Source: Acidobacteriota bacterium (GTDB taxonomy: Bacteria > Acidobacteriota > Terriglobia > Bryobacterales > Bryobacteraceae). Taken from it: 35,226 bases of DNA. A program made the translations under genes and the position numbers. Below, piece by piece: positions 8,456 to 16,747 of the stretch. Under the pieces are notes generated by a model. It was not told the origin of the DNA, searched no databases, and saw nothing but the letters and a program-made list of their open reading frames with translations. Location: positions 1-35,226 of the forward strand of contig JAPKZA010000223.1 in assembly GCA_026394015.1 (NCBI GenBank), in the 5' to 3' direction. The number at the start of each line of letters is the position of its first letter. The first letter of the stretch is position 1.

Positions 8456-9354
8456 ATCGACGTACTTTCCTTACTTCGTTGGCGGCAGTTCCGGCGGCGG
8501 CGCAACAGGCGTCCGACGAGCGGACGCGCATCGTGCTGGACGTGGCCCGCGTGAACATGTTGTTCGCGGTGACGGACAAGAAAGGCCGATTCGTGACGAA
8601 CCTGACGAAGGACGACTTCGAGATCAAGGAAGAGAAAAAAGAGCAGCAGATCCTGGAGTTCGTGGCCGAATCGGATCTGCCGCTGCGGCTGGGCATCCTG
8701 GTCGATTCGTCGAACAGCGTGCGGGACCGGTTCAAGTTCCAGCAGGAAGCGGCGGTCGAATTTGTGAATTCGGTGGTGCGGCCGGAAGATAAGGCCGTCG
8801 TCGTGAGCTACGACTCCGGCGCTGAGCTGGTGGCGGATCTGACCGGCAACACGGAAGTGCTGGCGAAGGCGATTCGCAGTCTGCGGCCGGGCGGCGGGAC
8901 GGCGTTGTACGAGGCGATCTATTTCGCTTGCCGGGACAAGCTGATGCAGGACCAACCGCGGCACAAGTTCCGTCGGGCGATGGTGGTACTCGGCGACGGC
9001 GACGACAACGCGAGCCGGTACACGCGGGACCAAGCGCTGGAGATGGCGCAGAAGGCTGATGTGGTGGTCTATACGATTTCGACCAACAACAGTAAGATTG
9101 AGCAGGAAGGCGACAAGGTGCTGCGGTACTTCGCTTCCGAGACCGGCGGCATGCCGTTTTTTCCTTTCCAAGCGCGGGAGCTGGCGCAGTCGTTTGAGAA
9201 CATTTCGAACGAGCTGCGGCACCAGTACAACGTGTTGTATCGCCCGGAACCGCTGAAGGCAGACGGGCTGTTCCATCGGGTGGACGTCCGGGTGAAGACG
9301 CGGAAGGATTTGACCGTACGGGCTCGGAAGGGCTACTACGCTCCGCGAGCCTGA
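8452..9354 (+). CDS. Secreted VWA protein with VWFA-related Acidobacterial domain
   Basis: A 300-residue protein with a twin-arginine-like N-terminus (NRRTFLTSLAAVPAAAQQ), suggesting Tat export. After a small beta domain (FAVTDKKGRFVTNLTKDDFEIKE) the VWA fold begins at about residue 75. The MIDAS metal site is Asp85-Ser87-Ser89 in ILVDSSNSV, followed by GGGTALYEAI (MIDAS Thr) and VLGDGDDN. The order of the short beta domain, VWA and a closing VRVKTRKDLTVRARKGYYAP is the hallmark of the VWFA-related Acidobacterial domain, which is expanded in this phylum. Family members are secreted and of unknown function; a protein- or polymer-binding role is inferred from the VWA fold. It is coupled to the upstream pseudouridine synthase, and its last 19 bases overlap the convergent sulfatase. 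Confidence 0.92.
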   Translation: MNRRTFLTSLAAVPAAAQQASDERTRIVLDVARVNMLFAVTDKKGRFVTNLTKDDFEIKEEKKEQQILEFVAESDLPLRLGILVDSSNSVRDRFKFQQEAAVEFVNSVVRPEDKAVVVSYDSGAELVADLTGNTEVLAKAIRSLRPGGGTALYEAIYFACRDKLMQDQPRHKFRRAMVVLGDGDDNASRYTRDQALEMAQKADVVVYTISTNNSKIEQEGDKVLRYFASETGGMPFFPFQARELAQSFENISNELRHQYNVLYRPEPLKADGLFHRVDVRVKTRKDLTVRARKGYYAPRA

Positions 9355-10700
9355 AGAATCGCTTCGAGCTGTTGGCGCAGGGCTGCTTTTTGTGGGGCGG
9401 TGGCGGCGATGTTCTTGAACTCGCGCGGGTCGGTCTGGTAGTCGTAGAACTCTTCGCCCTCGGTGCCCTTGTTCCACATCGTATAGCGGTAGCGTTCGGT
9501 GCGGATAGAGTAGCCCATCACTTTGCCACGCTGCACCTGGCTGACGGCGGGGTGGTCCCACTTGGTTTGCGGCTTTTCGAGCAGCGGCTTCATGCTGCGG
9601 CCGTGGAGGCCAGGCGGCGGCTTTAGACCGCAGAGATCGGCGAGCGTGGGATAGATATCGAGCATCTCAACGGGTGCCGGGCAGACGCGATTTCGAGCGG
9701 AGACGCCGGGGCCGGCGAAGAGCAGCGGGATCCGGGTGGACGGCTCAAAGAGGGCTTGTTTCATCCACTGGCCGTGTTCGCCGAGATGGTAGCCGTGGTC
9801 GGACCAGAAGACGATGTTGGTGTTGGCGGTGAGCTTGAGCCGATCGAGCGCGTTGAGGATTTTGCCGACTTGGACGTCGAGGAAGGCGATGGAGGCGTAG
9901 TAGGCCTGCAGGGCTTCCTTCCGTTGCTGGAGGGACATGCCCCAATTGCCGGGCTTGGTGAAGTAGGCCCACTGGGGGGCGATCTTCATCTCGTCGGCTT
10001 CGAAGGAGACGGGGTCCATCTTATCCGCGGGGAAGAGGTCGAAGTACTTCTTGGGGGCAATCCAGGGGACGTGAGGGCGGTAGAACCCCATCGCCAGGAA
10101 GAAGGGTTTGTCCTTGTGCTTTTCGAGCAGGCTGACGGCGTGGGCGGCGCCGATGCCGTCGGTGTGTTCTTCGTCGGGCCGGTCGGAGGCGTGCAGGGTG
10201 ATGGCGCTGCCGATGTTCTTCCGCTCCGGGGTGTGGTTGATCAGGAGCGGCTCTTCCTGGGTCTTGTCGACACCGATGGGGTTGAAGGTGTAGTCCCAGG
10301 AGGGCGCGTCGTCGAGGCCGGGGGTGCCGATGTCGCCGGGGACGCCGTAGTGATAGATCTTGCCGATGCGGGCGGCGAAGTAGCCGTTGTTGCGGAAGAG
10401 TTGGGGCAGGGTGACGGTGTTGGGCCGGGACTCGCGGAAATGTTTGGCGAGGTTGTAGACGCCGGTCGCATCGGGCGACAGGCCGGTCATCAGGGACGTG
10501 CGGGAGGGGCTGCAGAAGGGGTACTGCGTATAGGCTTTATCGAAGCGGACCCCGGCTTTGGCGATGCGGTCGATGTTGGGCGTTTTGACGAGCGGATGGC
10601 CGTAGCAACTGAGGCAGGTATTGAGATCGTCGACGCCGATGAAGAGGACGTTGGGACGGGGAGCGGGGGCGAGGGCGGCGAGAAAGGTTCGGCGGGTCAT
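9336..10700 (-). CDS. Iduronate-2-sulfatase-like Cys-type sulfatase, Tat-exported
   Basis: The start is ATG 10700, giving 454 residues. The open frame continues further upstream, but that part is low-complexity Arg/Pro-rich shadow of the next gene. The N-terminus TRRTFLAALAPAP is Tat-like and is followed at once by the sulfatase core PNVLFIGVDDLN, with Asp24/Asp25 as calcium ligands. The modified cysteine is Cys63 in PFCSPSRTSLMTG, matching CxPSR, the formylglycine site. GFYRPHVPW, WSDHGYHLGEHGQW and the C-terminal RYTMWNKG resemble iduronate-2-sulfatases and their bacterial relatives. It removes sulfate esters, probably from sulfated polysaccharides outside the cytosol; the exact glycan is unknown. 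The start overlaps the stop of sulfatase 2 (ATGA at 10697-10700). Confidence 0.93.
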   Translation of the reverse strand: MTRRTFLAALAPAPRPNVLFIGVDDLNTCLSCYGHPLVKTPNIDRIAKAGVRFDKAYTQYPFCSPSRTSLMTGLSPDATGVYNLAKHFRESRPNTVTLPQLFRNNGYFAARIGKIYHYGVPGDIGTPGLDDAPSWDYTFNPIGVDKTQEEPLLINHTPERKNIGSAITLHASDRPDEEHTDGIGAAHAVSLLEKHKDKPFFLAMGFYRPHVPWIAPKKYFDLFPADKMDPVSFEADEMKIAPQWAYFTKPGNWGMSLQQRKEALQAYYASIAFLDVQVGKILNALDRLKLTANTNIVFWSDHGYHLGEHGQWMKQALFEPSTRIPLLFAGPGVSARNRVCPAPVEMLDIYPTLADLCGLKPPPGLHGRSMKPLLEKPQTKWDHPAVSQVQRGKVMGYSIRTERYRYTMWNKGTEGEEFYDYQTDPREFKNIAATAPQKAALRQQLEAILQARGA

Positions 10701-12067
10701 ACGGAGAGGACTTCCTTGTGGAGCGCGAGCAGTCGGGTTTTGAGCTTCAAGAGCTGCTTGGGGTTCTGGGCGGAGAGGTCGGTCTTTTCGCCGAGGTCGG
10801 TGGGGAGATGGTAGAGCGCGAAGCGGGTGAGCGACTGCTGCCGGGCGATTTCGAGATGAGGCGGCCGGAAGCTGGCGACTGGCACGGAAGGAGCACCGAC
10901 GGGCCACATGCCGACGACTTTCCACGGGCCATCGCGGAGGGAGGCTTTGGGATCGTACATGGAGTTGAGGTAGTGCCAGTGGAGGGGGACGTTGCGTTTG
11001 ACCGGCTTGCCTTTGAGGATCGGCAGGATACTGGCTCCGTCAAGCGGCTTGACGGGCTTGCTGGCATGGGCGGCTTCAACGAGGGTCGGCAGGACGTCGA
11101 CGCAGCAGATGGGTTCCGAAGACGTGACGCCGGCCTTGGCATGGCCGGACCAGCGGAGAATGCCGGGGACGCGGTAGCCACCTTCGTAGAGCGATAGCTT
11201 CATGCCGCGGAAGGGGCCGGGGGTTCCGTAGGATCGATGGGAGCCGGGGTAGCGGAGGAGCGTTTCGGGGCCGTTATCGGACGTGAAGTAGACGAGGGCG
11301 TCGCCTCGGCCCTGCGCTTCGAGCGCGGCCATGAGGCGACCGAAGTGGTGGTCCATTTCGGCGACGTTGCCGAAGTACTCGGCGCGTTCGCGGGGCGTGG
11401 CAGAGCCGTATTGGGCCGTGAAGGCGTCCGACGTCGCGACGGTCTCGTGCGGCGAGTGGAAGCAAGTAAAGAGGCAGACGGGTTTCGAGGCTGGGACGGA
11501 CTTGAGCCAAGCGATGGATTCATCGGCGACGATCTGGCTGGAGAAGCCGGTAAGCGGCCCGACGGGTTGCCCGTTGCGAACGAAGTTGACGGGGTTGCGA
11601 TGGGTGGGGAGCGAGTTGTTTTGCGTCGAGACCCAATGGTCGAAGCCGTGGTCGTTCGGCTGCGGCTGGGCGGGCGAATTGAAGAGGCCGTTGCAGTGCC
11701 ACTTGCCGATGTGAGCGGTGGCGTAGCCGCTCGTCTGAAGCAGCTTGGCAAAGGTCTGCTCGGAGCGCTGGAGATGATAGGCGGAGCCTTCGGGGATCCA
11801 ATCGTAGACGCCGAGGCGGGTGGGGGTGCGGCCGGTGAGCAGGCCGCAGCGCGACGGCGAGCAGACGGGGGCGGCGGCGTCGCAATCGGTGAAGCGGATA
11901 CCTTGGGTCGCGAACTTATCGAGGTTCGGCGTGAGGATGTTCGGATGGCCGAAGCAGCCGAGATCGCCGTAGCCGAGGTCGTCGCAGAGGACGACCACGA
12001 TATCGGGCTGCTTCGATTTGGCGGTGAGCAACGCGGGGGCGGCGAGGAGAGCTCGACGGCTGATCAT
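10697..12067 (-). CDS. Arylsulfatase-like Cys-type sulfatase, Tat-exported
   Basis: The start is ATG 12067 (ISRRALLAAPALLTA, a Tat-like signal), giving 456 residues. The much longer open frame upstream is an Arg/Pro-rich shadow. The core begins PDIVVVLCDDLGYGDLGCFG with the metal-binding Asp pair at 29-30. The formylglycine cysteine is Cys69 in APVCSPSRCGLLTG. Further support comes from HIGKWHCNG, FTSDNGPE and RVPGILRWSGHAKAG, which are typical of arylsulfatase A-type enzymes of family S1. The substrate is a sulfate ester of unknown identity. It lies between a DUF4380-like gene and sulfatase 1, with ATGA overlaps at both ends, so all three are coupled. This suggests stepwise processing of one sulfated sugar polymer. 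Confidence 0.93.
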   Translation of the reverse strand: MISRRALLAAPALLTAKSKQPDIVVVLCDDLGYGDLGCFGHPNILTPNLDKFATQGIRFTDCDAAAPVCSPSRCGLLTGRTPTRLGVYDWIPEGSAYHLQRSEQTFAKLLQTSGYATAHIGKWHCNGLFNSPAQPQPNDHGFDHWVSTQNNSLPTHRNPVNFVRNGQPVGPLTGFSSQIVADESIAWLKSVPASKPVCLFTCFHSPHETVATSDAFTAQYGSATPRERAEYFGNVAEMDHHFGRLMAALEAQGRGDALVYFTSDNGPETLLRYPGSHRSYGTPGPFRGMKLSLYEGGYRVPGILRWSGHAKAGVTSSEPICCVDVLPTLVEAAHASKPVKPLDGASILPILKGKPVKRNVPLHWHYLNSMYDPKASLRDGPWKVVGMWPVGAPSVPVASFRPPHLEIARQQSLTRFALYHLPTDLGEKTDLSAQNPKQLLKLKTRLLALHKEVLSV

Positions 12068-12972
12068 GCGAGTAACGGCAGGAGATGGGCGTCGAGTTCG
12101 TCGTCGGTGAAGGCGCTGAGGGGAACGTCGGGATGGAGGCTCCAGAGTTCCGTGTGGGTGAGCGCTTCGCCGTGAGCGAGTTGGGTCAGCGGGCCCATGG
12201 TTTCGAGTTCGAGGAAGTCGCCGTTTGTGAAGATCTCGAAGGAGGCGCCGAATTCGGGGTGCTCTTCGGCGAAGCCGTCGGGGAAGTATTGCTTCAGGAA
12301 GAGGCCGCCGTGGAGGCTGTAAGCGCCCCAGGTGTGGTCGTTGAAGTGGCCGAGCTTTTGGGGGACGGGATTGGCGGGATCCTGGCGGAGCAGGAGGTAT
12401 TTCTTCGTGAACTTCCAGCGGGGGTCGCTGAGGTCCGTGAAGGCCCACATGATGATGGGGTTGGTCGGTTCGAGCATTTCGGGGTGAGTGCCGCGCGGGG
12501 GCCAGCCAGTGATGCCGACACCACCGGGGGCCATGACGGTGGGGGTCCAGGCGGCGAGTTCGACGGGGAGGGTGTTGGTGTTCTCGATGCGGTGGAGGAC
12601 TTCGACCGAGGACGAATCTGGCGAGAGGGTGAGGTGGATGGACTTGCGGAGGCCGGTTTCGCGTTCGACGGGCTGGAGGGCGAGGATGGACAGTTCGTTG
12701 GTTACGATCTCGACGGGACCGTTGTCGAGGGCGTAGGTGGCGAGGCGATCTTCGGGGCCTTTCCAGAGGCGGTGGCCGCCGCGGATCATCCACTGGGCTT
12801 CGCCGGAAGAGCCCATCATCTCGTCGAATTCCTTGAAGAAGTTGGGGCCGCCGGTGAAGCCGAAGTGGATGACGCGGGGGCCGACGTCACTGGTGACGAT
12901 CAGGTCGACGATGCCGTTGGATAGCCGGTAGGAGTTGGGCCAGCCGCGGAAGTTGAGTTTCTCGATAGACAT
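12064..12972 (-). CDS. DUF4380-like (aldose-epimerase-fold) protein
   Basis: The start is ATG 12972 (SIEKLNFRGWPNSYRLSNG), giving 302 residues; the upstream extension of the frame is a Ser/Pro-rich shadow. The segment YRLSNGIVDLIVTSDVGPRVIHFGF is characteristic of DUF4380-type proteins, a beta-sandwich family related in fold to galactose mutarotases. Later HRLWKGPED, NDHTWGAYS and FEIFTNGDFLELETMGP also fit. There is no signal peptide, so a cytosolic location is expected. Biochemical function is unproven; carbohydrate binding or mutarotation is an inference from fold. It is coupled by ATGA (12064-12067) to two sulfatases, which supports a role in handling a sulfated sugar. It starts 13 bases after the preceding gene's stop. 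Confidence 0.75.
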   Translation of the reverse strand: MSIEKLNFRGWPNSYRLSNGIVDLIVTSDVGPRVIHFGFTGGPNFFKEFDEMMGSSGEAQWMIRGGHRLWKGPEDRLATYALDNGPVEIVTNELSILALQPVERETGLRKSIHLTLSPDSSSVEVLHRIENTNTLPVELAAWTPTVMAPGGVGITGWPPRGTHPEMLEPTNPIIMWAFTDLSDPRWKFTKKYLLLRQDPANPVPQKLGHFNDHTWGAYSLHGGLFLKQYFPDGFAEEHPEFGASFEIFTNGDFLELETMGPLTQLAHGEALTHTELWSLHPDVPLSAFTDDELDAHLLPLLA

Positions 12973-12985
12973 GTAAACCGCTAGT

Positions 12986-14239
12986 TTATCTCCAGCGGGG
13001 GGCGAGTTGTTCGACGTCGAGGAGGACGTTGAGGGTGTGGTCACCGGCGCGGCGGATTTCTTCGGGGGCGACTTTGGATTCGCGGAGGAGACGGTGGACG
13101 TAGGTGAGCCATTCGGTGGGGTGCTCGGTTCGCATGGGAGAGAGGGCGAGGAAGGTGACGTACTCGGTGGTGACTTTGCGATGGAGGGGGTTGGGGGGAA
13201 TGATGGCGAAGAGGGCTTGGTGGATGATGGCTCGTTGGTGGAAAATGGAACGGGGTGTTTCGTCATCGTCGTGCTTCCACTCGGAGAGTTCGGTAAGGAA
13301 GGCGCGAAGGCGAGCTTCCCATTCGGGCTTGCGGCGTTCGGCTTCCGGGAGGATCTGTTCCGTGCCGCCGAAGCGGAGTTCCTTGTAGTGGGCCATGATC
13401 CGCTTGCCCTTTTCGGAGACCCAGAAGATCGGCATGGGGGGCGTCTTATCGACTTCGGAGGGCTTCATCTCTTTGGGGTCGATGGGGGTATCGGAGAGTT
13501 TGTTGAAGAACTCGATGGCCGTTTCGTGCGAAGCGATTTGGCGGGACGGGGAGCAGCGGCGGCCGTTTAGATGGGCGGTGAACCAGGCGCGCCAGGCAGG
13601 CAGGAGATGGCGGTGCGCAGGAAGCTCTTTGGCGATGCTGAAGGGGGTCGGCGAGAACGCGCGCCAATTGTCGTGGATCTCGGGGAGGGCACCGGCGAGA
13701 AAGACGGCGAGTTCGTTGGGGTGGGGCAACTGGGAGATTACGCCAAGGGCGGGCCCGACTTGCGAGGAGGTGGTGATGCGGCGGAAGGCATCGGGGGCGG
13801 CTGCAGGGAAGCGGGGGAGGTTTTGGTAGTAGATGTCGGGCCGATAGGAGAAGGGATCGTCGCACGTTTGCAGCGGGGGCGCGGGGTTGATCTCTCGAAA
13901 GAGCTTGGCGGATTTGAGCTCGACGGCGGCTCGGACCTGAATGGAGAGGCGATCCAGCTTGAAGAGACCGGAGGCGGCGATGACGCCGGGGAGTGAGTCG
14001 CTGTAGGTCCCGACGTCTTCGTTGTTATCGGGCTGGACGTCGAACTTGACTTGCGAGGCGAGGAGGAAGATGCGTTCGAGGAGTTGCTCGGGGTCCTTGA
14101 CCTTGAGCTTGTCGGCTTCGGCGAGGCGAAGGACGACGTCGGCGTAGAGTTCGGGGGGTAGGGCGGAGGCGCGGTCGAGAAGGTCGGACTGCGCGAGCAG
14201 GGGCAGGGCGAAGAGGCTACTTACGAGCGAGGATCGCAT
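12986..14239 (-). CDS. Secreted protein of unknown function, helix-rich
   Basis: I do not recognise a family. The 417-residue protein starts with a Sec signal (MRSSLVSSLFALPLLAQS) and then a helical region with charged repeats (ALPPELYADVVLRLAEADKL, DPEQLLERIFLLASQ). It is rich in Pro, His and Arg, has no membrane segment after the signal, and has three cysteines besides any in the signal. Its position between an O-methyltransferase (its start overlaps that gene's end by 23 bases) and the DUF4380/sulfatase group places it in the same long - strand run. Similar exported proteins without assigned domains are common in Acidobacteria; this one could act as a periplasmic scaffold or repeat protein, but nothing in the sequence decides. 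Confidence 0.75.
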   Translation of the reverse strand: MRSSLVSSLFALPLLAQSDLLDRASALPPELYADVVLRLAEADKLKVKDPEQLLERIFLLASQVKFDVQPDNNEDVGTYSDSLPGVIAASGLFKLDRLSIQVRAAVELKSAKLFREINPAPPLQTCDDPFSYRPDIYYQNLPRFPAAAPDAFRRITTSSQVGPALGVISQLPHPNELAVFLAGALPEIHDNWRAFSPTPFSIAKELPAHRHLLPAWRAWFTAHLNGRRCSPSRQIASHETAIEFFNKLSDTPIDPKEMKPSEVDKTPPMPIFWVSEKGKRIMAHYKELRFGGTEQILPEAERRKPEWEARLRAFLTELSEWKHDDDETPRSIFHQRAIIHQALFAIIPPNPLHRKVTTEYVTFLALSPMRTEHPTEWLTYVHRLLRESKVAPEEIRRAGDHTLNVLLDVEQLAPRWR

Positions 14240-15182
14240 CGAGGGGAGCTCCGGTTCGATGGGCGGTGACCTGGGTGAAGCCCGCCGCGGTAAGCAGGGC
14301 TTGATACTCGGGGAAGGAGCGCTCGCGGCCTTCGGTACAGGTGAGCATGTTGAGCGACTGCAGCAGGGCCGGGCGGGGGCCGGTGTGATCGTCGTCGAGG
14401 AGGGCTTCGGCGATGAGGAGGCCGCCGTGCGGGGGCAGAGCGGCGTGGATCTTAGCGAGGAGGAGTTCGACCTTCGGCGTTGACCAATCGTGGAGGATGC
14501 GGCCGAGGGCGTAGAGGTCGGCGGGGGGTAGCGGATCGGTGAAGAAGTCGCCGGGGATGCCGTACTGGGGATAGGCGTCTACGACCACGGGGAGGTCAAA
14601 GTTGCTGACCTGGAGATGCGGCCAACGAGCGATGGCGGCGGCGGGGAGATGGCCGGTGCCGCCGCCGAGGTCGCAGAGGTGGGTGAAGGGGGTTAGGTCA
14701 AAGGCGGCTACGACTTGTGGCGAGGAGAGAAGGCCGAAGCCGTGCATGCCTTGCTGAAAGGTCTGGAGCGATTCGGGGGTGCGGAAGAAGTGGCGGAAGA
14801 TGTCGGCGGAGGAATCGACTTGGAACGTTTGGGACCAACGGTGGGAGCCTTCGCGGACGGCGTCCGGGAGGTTGGCCCAAAGGTGCCAGAGGACGTCGCG
14901 GGAGTAGAGGATATACCCGGCGAGGGTTTCTGGGCTGGACCGGGTACAGTAGCGCTGGGCGTCGGGCGAGTTGCGGTAGCGCCCATCGGCTTTCGTGAGC
15001 AGCCCGAGATTGACGCAGGCGTCGAGCAGGAGTTCGGTGGCGCGCAGGTCGGCGGCGATGCGGTTGGCGACGGCGGCGGCGGTATGGCCGGTCGACAGGA
15101 GATCGAAGACGCCGAGGTGGACGGCGGTGAACATCACCTGGGAGCGGCGGAAGGATTCGATGAGATCAAGAACGGGGTTCAT
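14217..15182 (-). CDS. O-methyltransferase, plant-COMT / acetylserotonin O-methyltransferase type
   Basis: The start is ATG 15182 (NPVLDLIESFRRSQVMFTAVHLGVFDLL), giving 321 residues; the longer open frame upstream is a shadow. The N-terminal 80 residues are the winged-helix dimerisation domain seen in COMT-like enzymes. The SAM-binding motif is THLCDLGGGTGHLPAA, and DYALGRILHDW-type sequence (LYALGRILHDWS) carries the expected catalytic His. The C-terminus (IAEALLDDD, SLNMLTCTEGRERSFPEYQALL) is also diagnostic. It would methylate a hydroxyl group on a small molecule, often aromatic or polyketide. The substrate is unknown and no biosynthetic cluster surrounds it. The ATG lies 17 bases inside the end of thiL, so translation is probably coupled. 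Confidence 0.88.
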   Translation of the reverse strand: MNPVLDLIESFRRSQVMFTAVHLGVFDLLSTGHTAAAVANRIAADLRATELLLDACVNLGLLTKADGRYRNSPDAQRYCTRSSPETLAGYILYSRDVLWHLWANLPDAVREGSHRWSQTFQVDSSADIFRHFFRTPESLQTFQQGMHGFGLLSSPQVVAAFDLTPFTHLCDLGGGTGHLPAAAIARWPHLQVSNFDLPVVVDAYPQYGIPGDFFTDPLPPADLYALGRILHDWSTPKVELLLAKIHAALPPHGGLLIAEALLDDDHTGPRPALLQSLNMLTCTEGRERSFPEYQALLTAAGFTQVTAHRTGAPLDAILARK

Positions 15183-16029
15183 GGTAGTGGTCCCAGCCGA
15201 GGGGCGGGAGGGGGGTGCCTTGAAAGGAGACGCAGTCGGGATGGGATTGGACGATTGCGCCGATGGGAATTGTGCCGGGGATGTGTTTTCGGGAGGTGAA
15301 GAGGAGGTGGTAGTCCTCGCCGCCATGGAGAGCGTGCGCCACACGGGCTCCTTTGGCCCTGGGGACGGCCGTGAGGCGCGCCGAGACCCCGCTGGCGAGG
15401 CAGAGGCGGCGGAGGTCGGTGGAGAGGCCGTCAGAGAGGTCCATGGCGCAGCGGACGCCTTGGGCATAGAGCGTGCGGCCGAGGGCGAGTTGGGGCTGGG
15501 GAAGGCGGGGCTTGCCGCGTTCGAGCGCGAGGGCGGCGGCACCGAGGGGGCCGGAGACGTAGATGGTGTCGCCGAGGCGGGCTTTTGAACGCAGGAGGGC
15601 CTGGCCGCGGGGGACGCTGCCGCAGACCATGACGTCGCAAGAGGGCGTGGACGTGGCGGAGAGGTCGCCACCGGCGAGGATGACGCCGTGGCGTTGGGCG
15701 AGGGGGAGGAAGCCGGCGTAGAAGCCGTCGATCCAGACGGGGTCGGCTGCGGCAAGGGCAACGAGGGCGAAGAGGGGGCGGCCGCCCATGGCGGCGATGT
15801 CAGAGAGGGAGCGAGCGAGGGCGGTGTGGCCGACCTGGCTGGCTTTGGTGGTCGCCGTGAAGTGGCGATCGAGGTGCATTTGGTCGGTCGTGAAGAGGAG
15901 ATCGTCGCCGGATTTGGGGCGAAAGATGGCGCAATCGTCGCCGATGCCGGTGACGATGCCGTTGCCGGTGGAGAGTCCGCGGCGGGCGAGGCTCTTTTCG
16001 ATTTTGGAAATGAGGTGGGCTTCGTCCAC
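15166..16029 (-). CDS. thiL: Thiamine-monophosphate kinase
   Basis: The start is placed at GTG 16029 (DEAHLISKIEKSLARRG), the usual ThiL N-terminus, giving 287 residues. An open extension to 16116 overlaps the divergent RNase T2 gene and has no family-like sequence. Diagnostic segments are GIGDDCAI, DLLFTTDQMHLDRHF, ALARSLSDIAAMGG, ILAGGDLS, MDLSDGLSTDLRRL and LHGGEDYHLLF, which form the ATP and metal site of the AIR-synthase-like fold. The enzyme phosphorylates thiamine monophosphate to ThDP, the cofactor required by the ThDP enzyme elsewhere in this window. Only 19 bases separate its start from that of the divergent RNase gene. Confidence 0.92.
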   Translation of the reverse strand: MDEAHLISKIEKSLARRGLSTGNGIVTGIGDDCAIFRPKSGDDLLFTTDQMHLDRHFTATTKASQVGHTALARSLSDIAAMGGRPLFALVALAAADPVWIDGFYAGFLPLAQRHGVILAGGDLSATSTPSCDVMVCGSVPRGQALLRSKARLGDTIYVSGPLGAAALALERGKPRLPQPQLALGRTLYAQGVRCAMDLSDGLSTDLRRLCLASGVSARLTAVPRAKGARVAHALHGGEDYHLLFTSRKHIPGTIPIGAIVQSHPDCVSFQGTPLPPLGWDHYHEPRS

Positions 16030-16048
16030 AGGGCTATTGTATGTTGGT

Positions 16049-16699
16049 ATGGCTATGCGATTGGCTTTGGTTGTGTTTCTTTTGACGGTTTCGGCGTGGG
16101 GACAGCGGCGGGACAACCCGCGCGGGGAGGCCGGTAAGTTCGACTTTTACCTGCTGAGCTTGTCGTGGTCGCCGCAGCATTGTTCGACTCCGGCGGGCGA
16201 GCGAGACCGCATGCAGTGCGGGGGAACGCGGCAGTACGACTTCATTGTGCACGGGCTATGGCCGCAGTACGAGCGGAGTTGGCCGCAGTTTTGCGAAACG
16301 AACGAGACGCTGCCGAAGCCGGTGATTGATAAGACCCTGGACATTATGCCGAGCCCGGGGCTGATTCGGCACGAGTGGAGCAAGCATGGGGTCTGCGCCG
16401 GCGGGAGTGCGGACCAGTATTTCGACCGGGCGCGGCGCGCCTTTCGGGCGCTGAAGATTCCGACGGCGATGCAGAGCCCGAAGAAAGCGCGGACAGTGGC
16501 TCCGGCGGTGATCAAGAACGAGTTTTTGGCCGCGAATCCGGGGATGCCGGCGGATGCGGTGTCGGTGGGCTGCAACGGCAAATTTCTGAACGAAGTCCGG
16601 GTGTGCCTGACCAAGGACCTGAAAGCTCGGGCGTGCTCGGCGGACGTGGTGCGGCAGGCTTGCCGGATGTCTGAGATTATTGTGCAGCCTTTGCGGTAG
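16049..16699 (+). CDS. Secreted ribonuclease T2
   Basis: The start is ATG 16049, or ATG 16055 two codons on, giving 216 residues. A Sec signal (AMRLALVVFLLTVSAWGQ) is followed by FYLLSLSWSPQHC, the usual T2 opening. Both catalytic signatures are present: CAS I as FIVHGLWP with His69, and CAS II as HEWSKHGVC with Glu109 and His113. Six or more cysteines fit a disulfide-bonded extracellular enzyme. It cleaves single-stranded RNA via a 2',3'-cyclic phosphate, probably in the periplasm or outside for phosphate and nucleoside scavenging. The C-terminus (SVGCNGKFLNEVRVCL) is also typical. The longer upstream frame back to 15788 is a shadow of thiL. Confidence 0.94.
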   Translation: MAMRLALVVFLLTVSAWGQRRDNPRGEAGKFDFYLLSLSWSPQHCSTPAGERDRMQCGGTRQYDFIVHGLWPQYERSWPQFCETNETLPKPVIDKTLDIMPSPGLIRHEWSKHGVCAGGSADQYFDRARRAFRALKIPTAMQSPKKARTVAPAVIKNEFLAANPGMPADAVSVGCNGKFLNEVRVCLTKDLKARACSADVVRQACRMSEIIVQPLR

Positions 16700-16747
16700 G
16701 CTGAAGCGGTTTCGGGGCGGCGGGGCGATTTTGCGATTCGAAGTGGG

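Noticed and set aside
9756-10814. A 352-codon + strand open frame opposite sulfatase 1
   Set aside because: High G+C leaves long antisense frames without stops; the product is Gly/Val/Glu-rich with no motif, while the opposite strand has an intact sulfatase.
10701-12793. Long N-terminal extensions of the sulfatase, DUF4380 and O-methyltransferase frames (for example to 10925, 12793, 13266 and 15761)
   Set aside because: They are Arg/Pro/Ser-rich, lack family similarity and are antisense-phase or frame shadows of the upstream gene. Each real start has a signal peptide or a coupled ATGA.
15788-16048. Upstream extension of the RNase T2 frame
   Set aside because: It overlaps thiL completely and the signal peptide begins only at 16049-16055.
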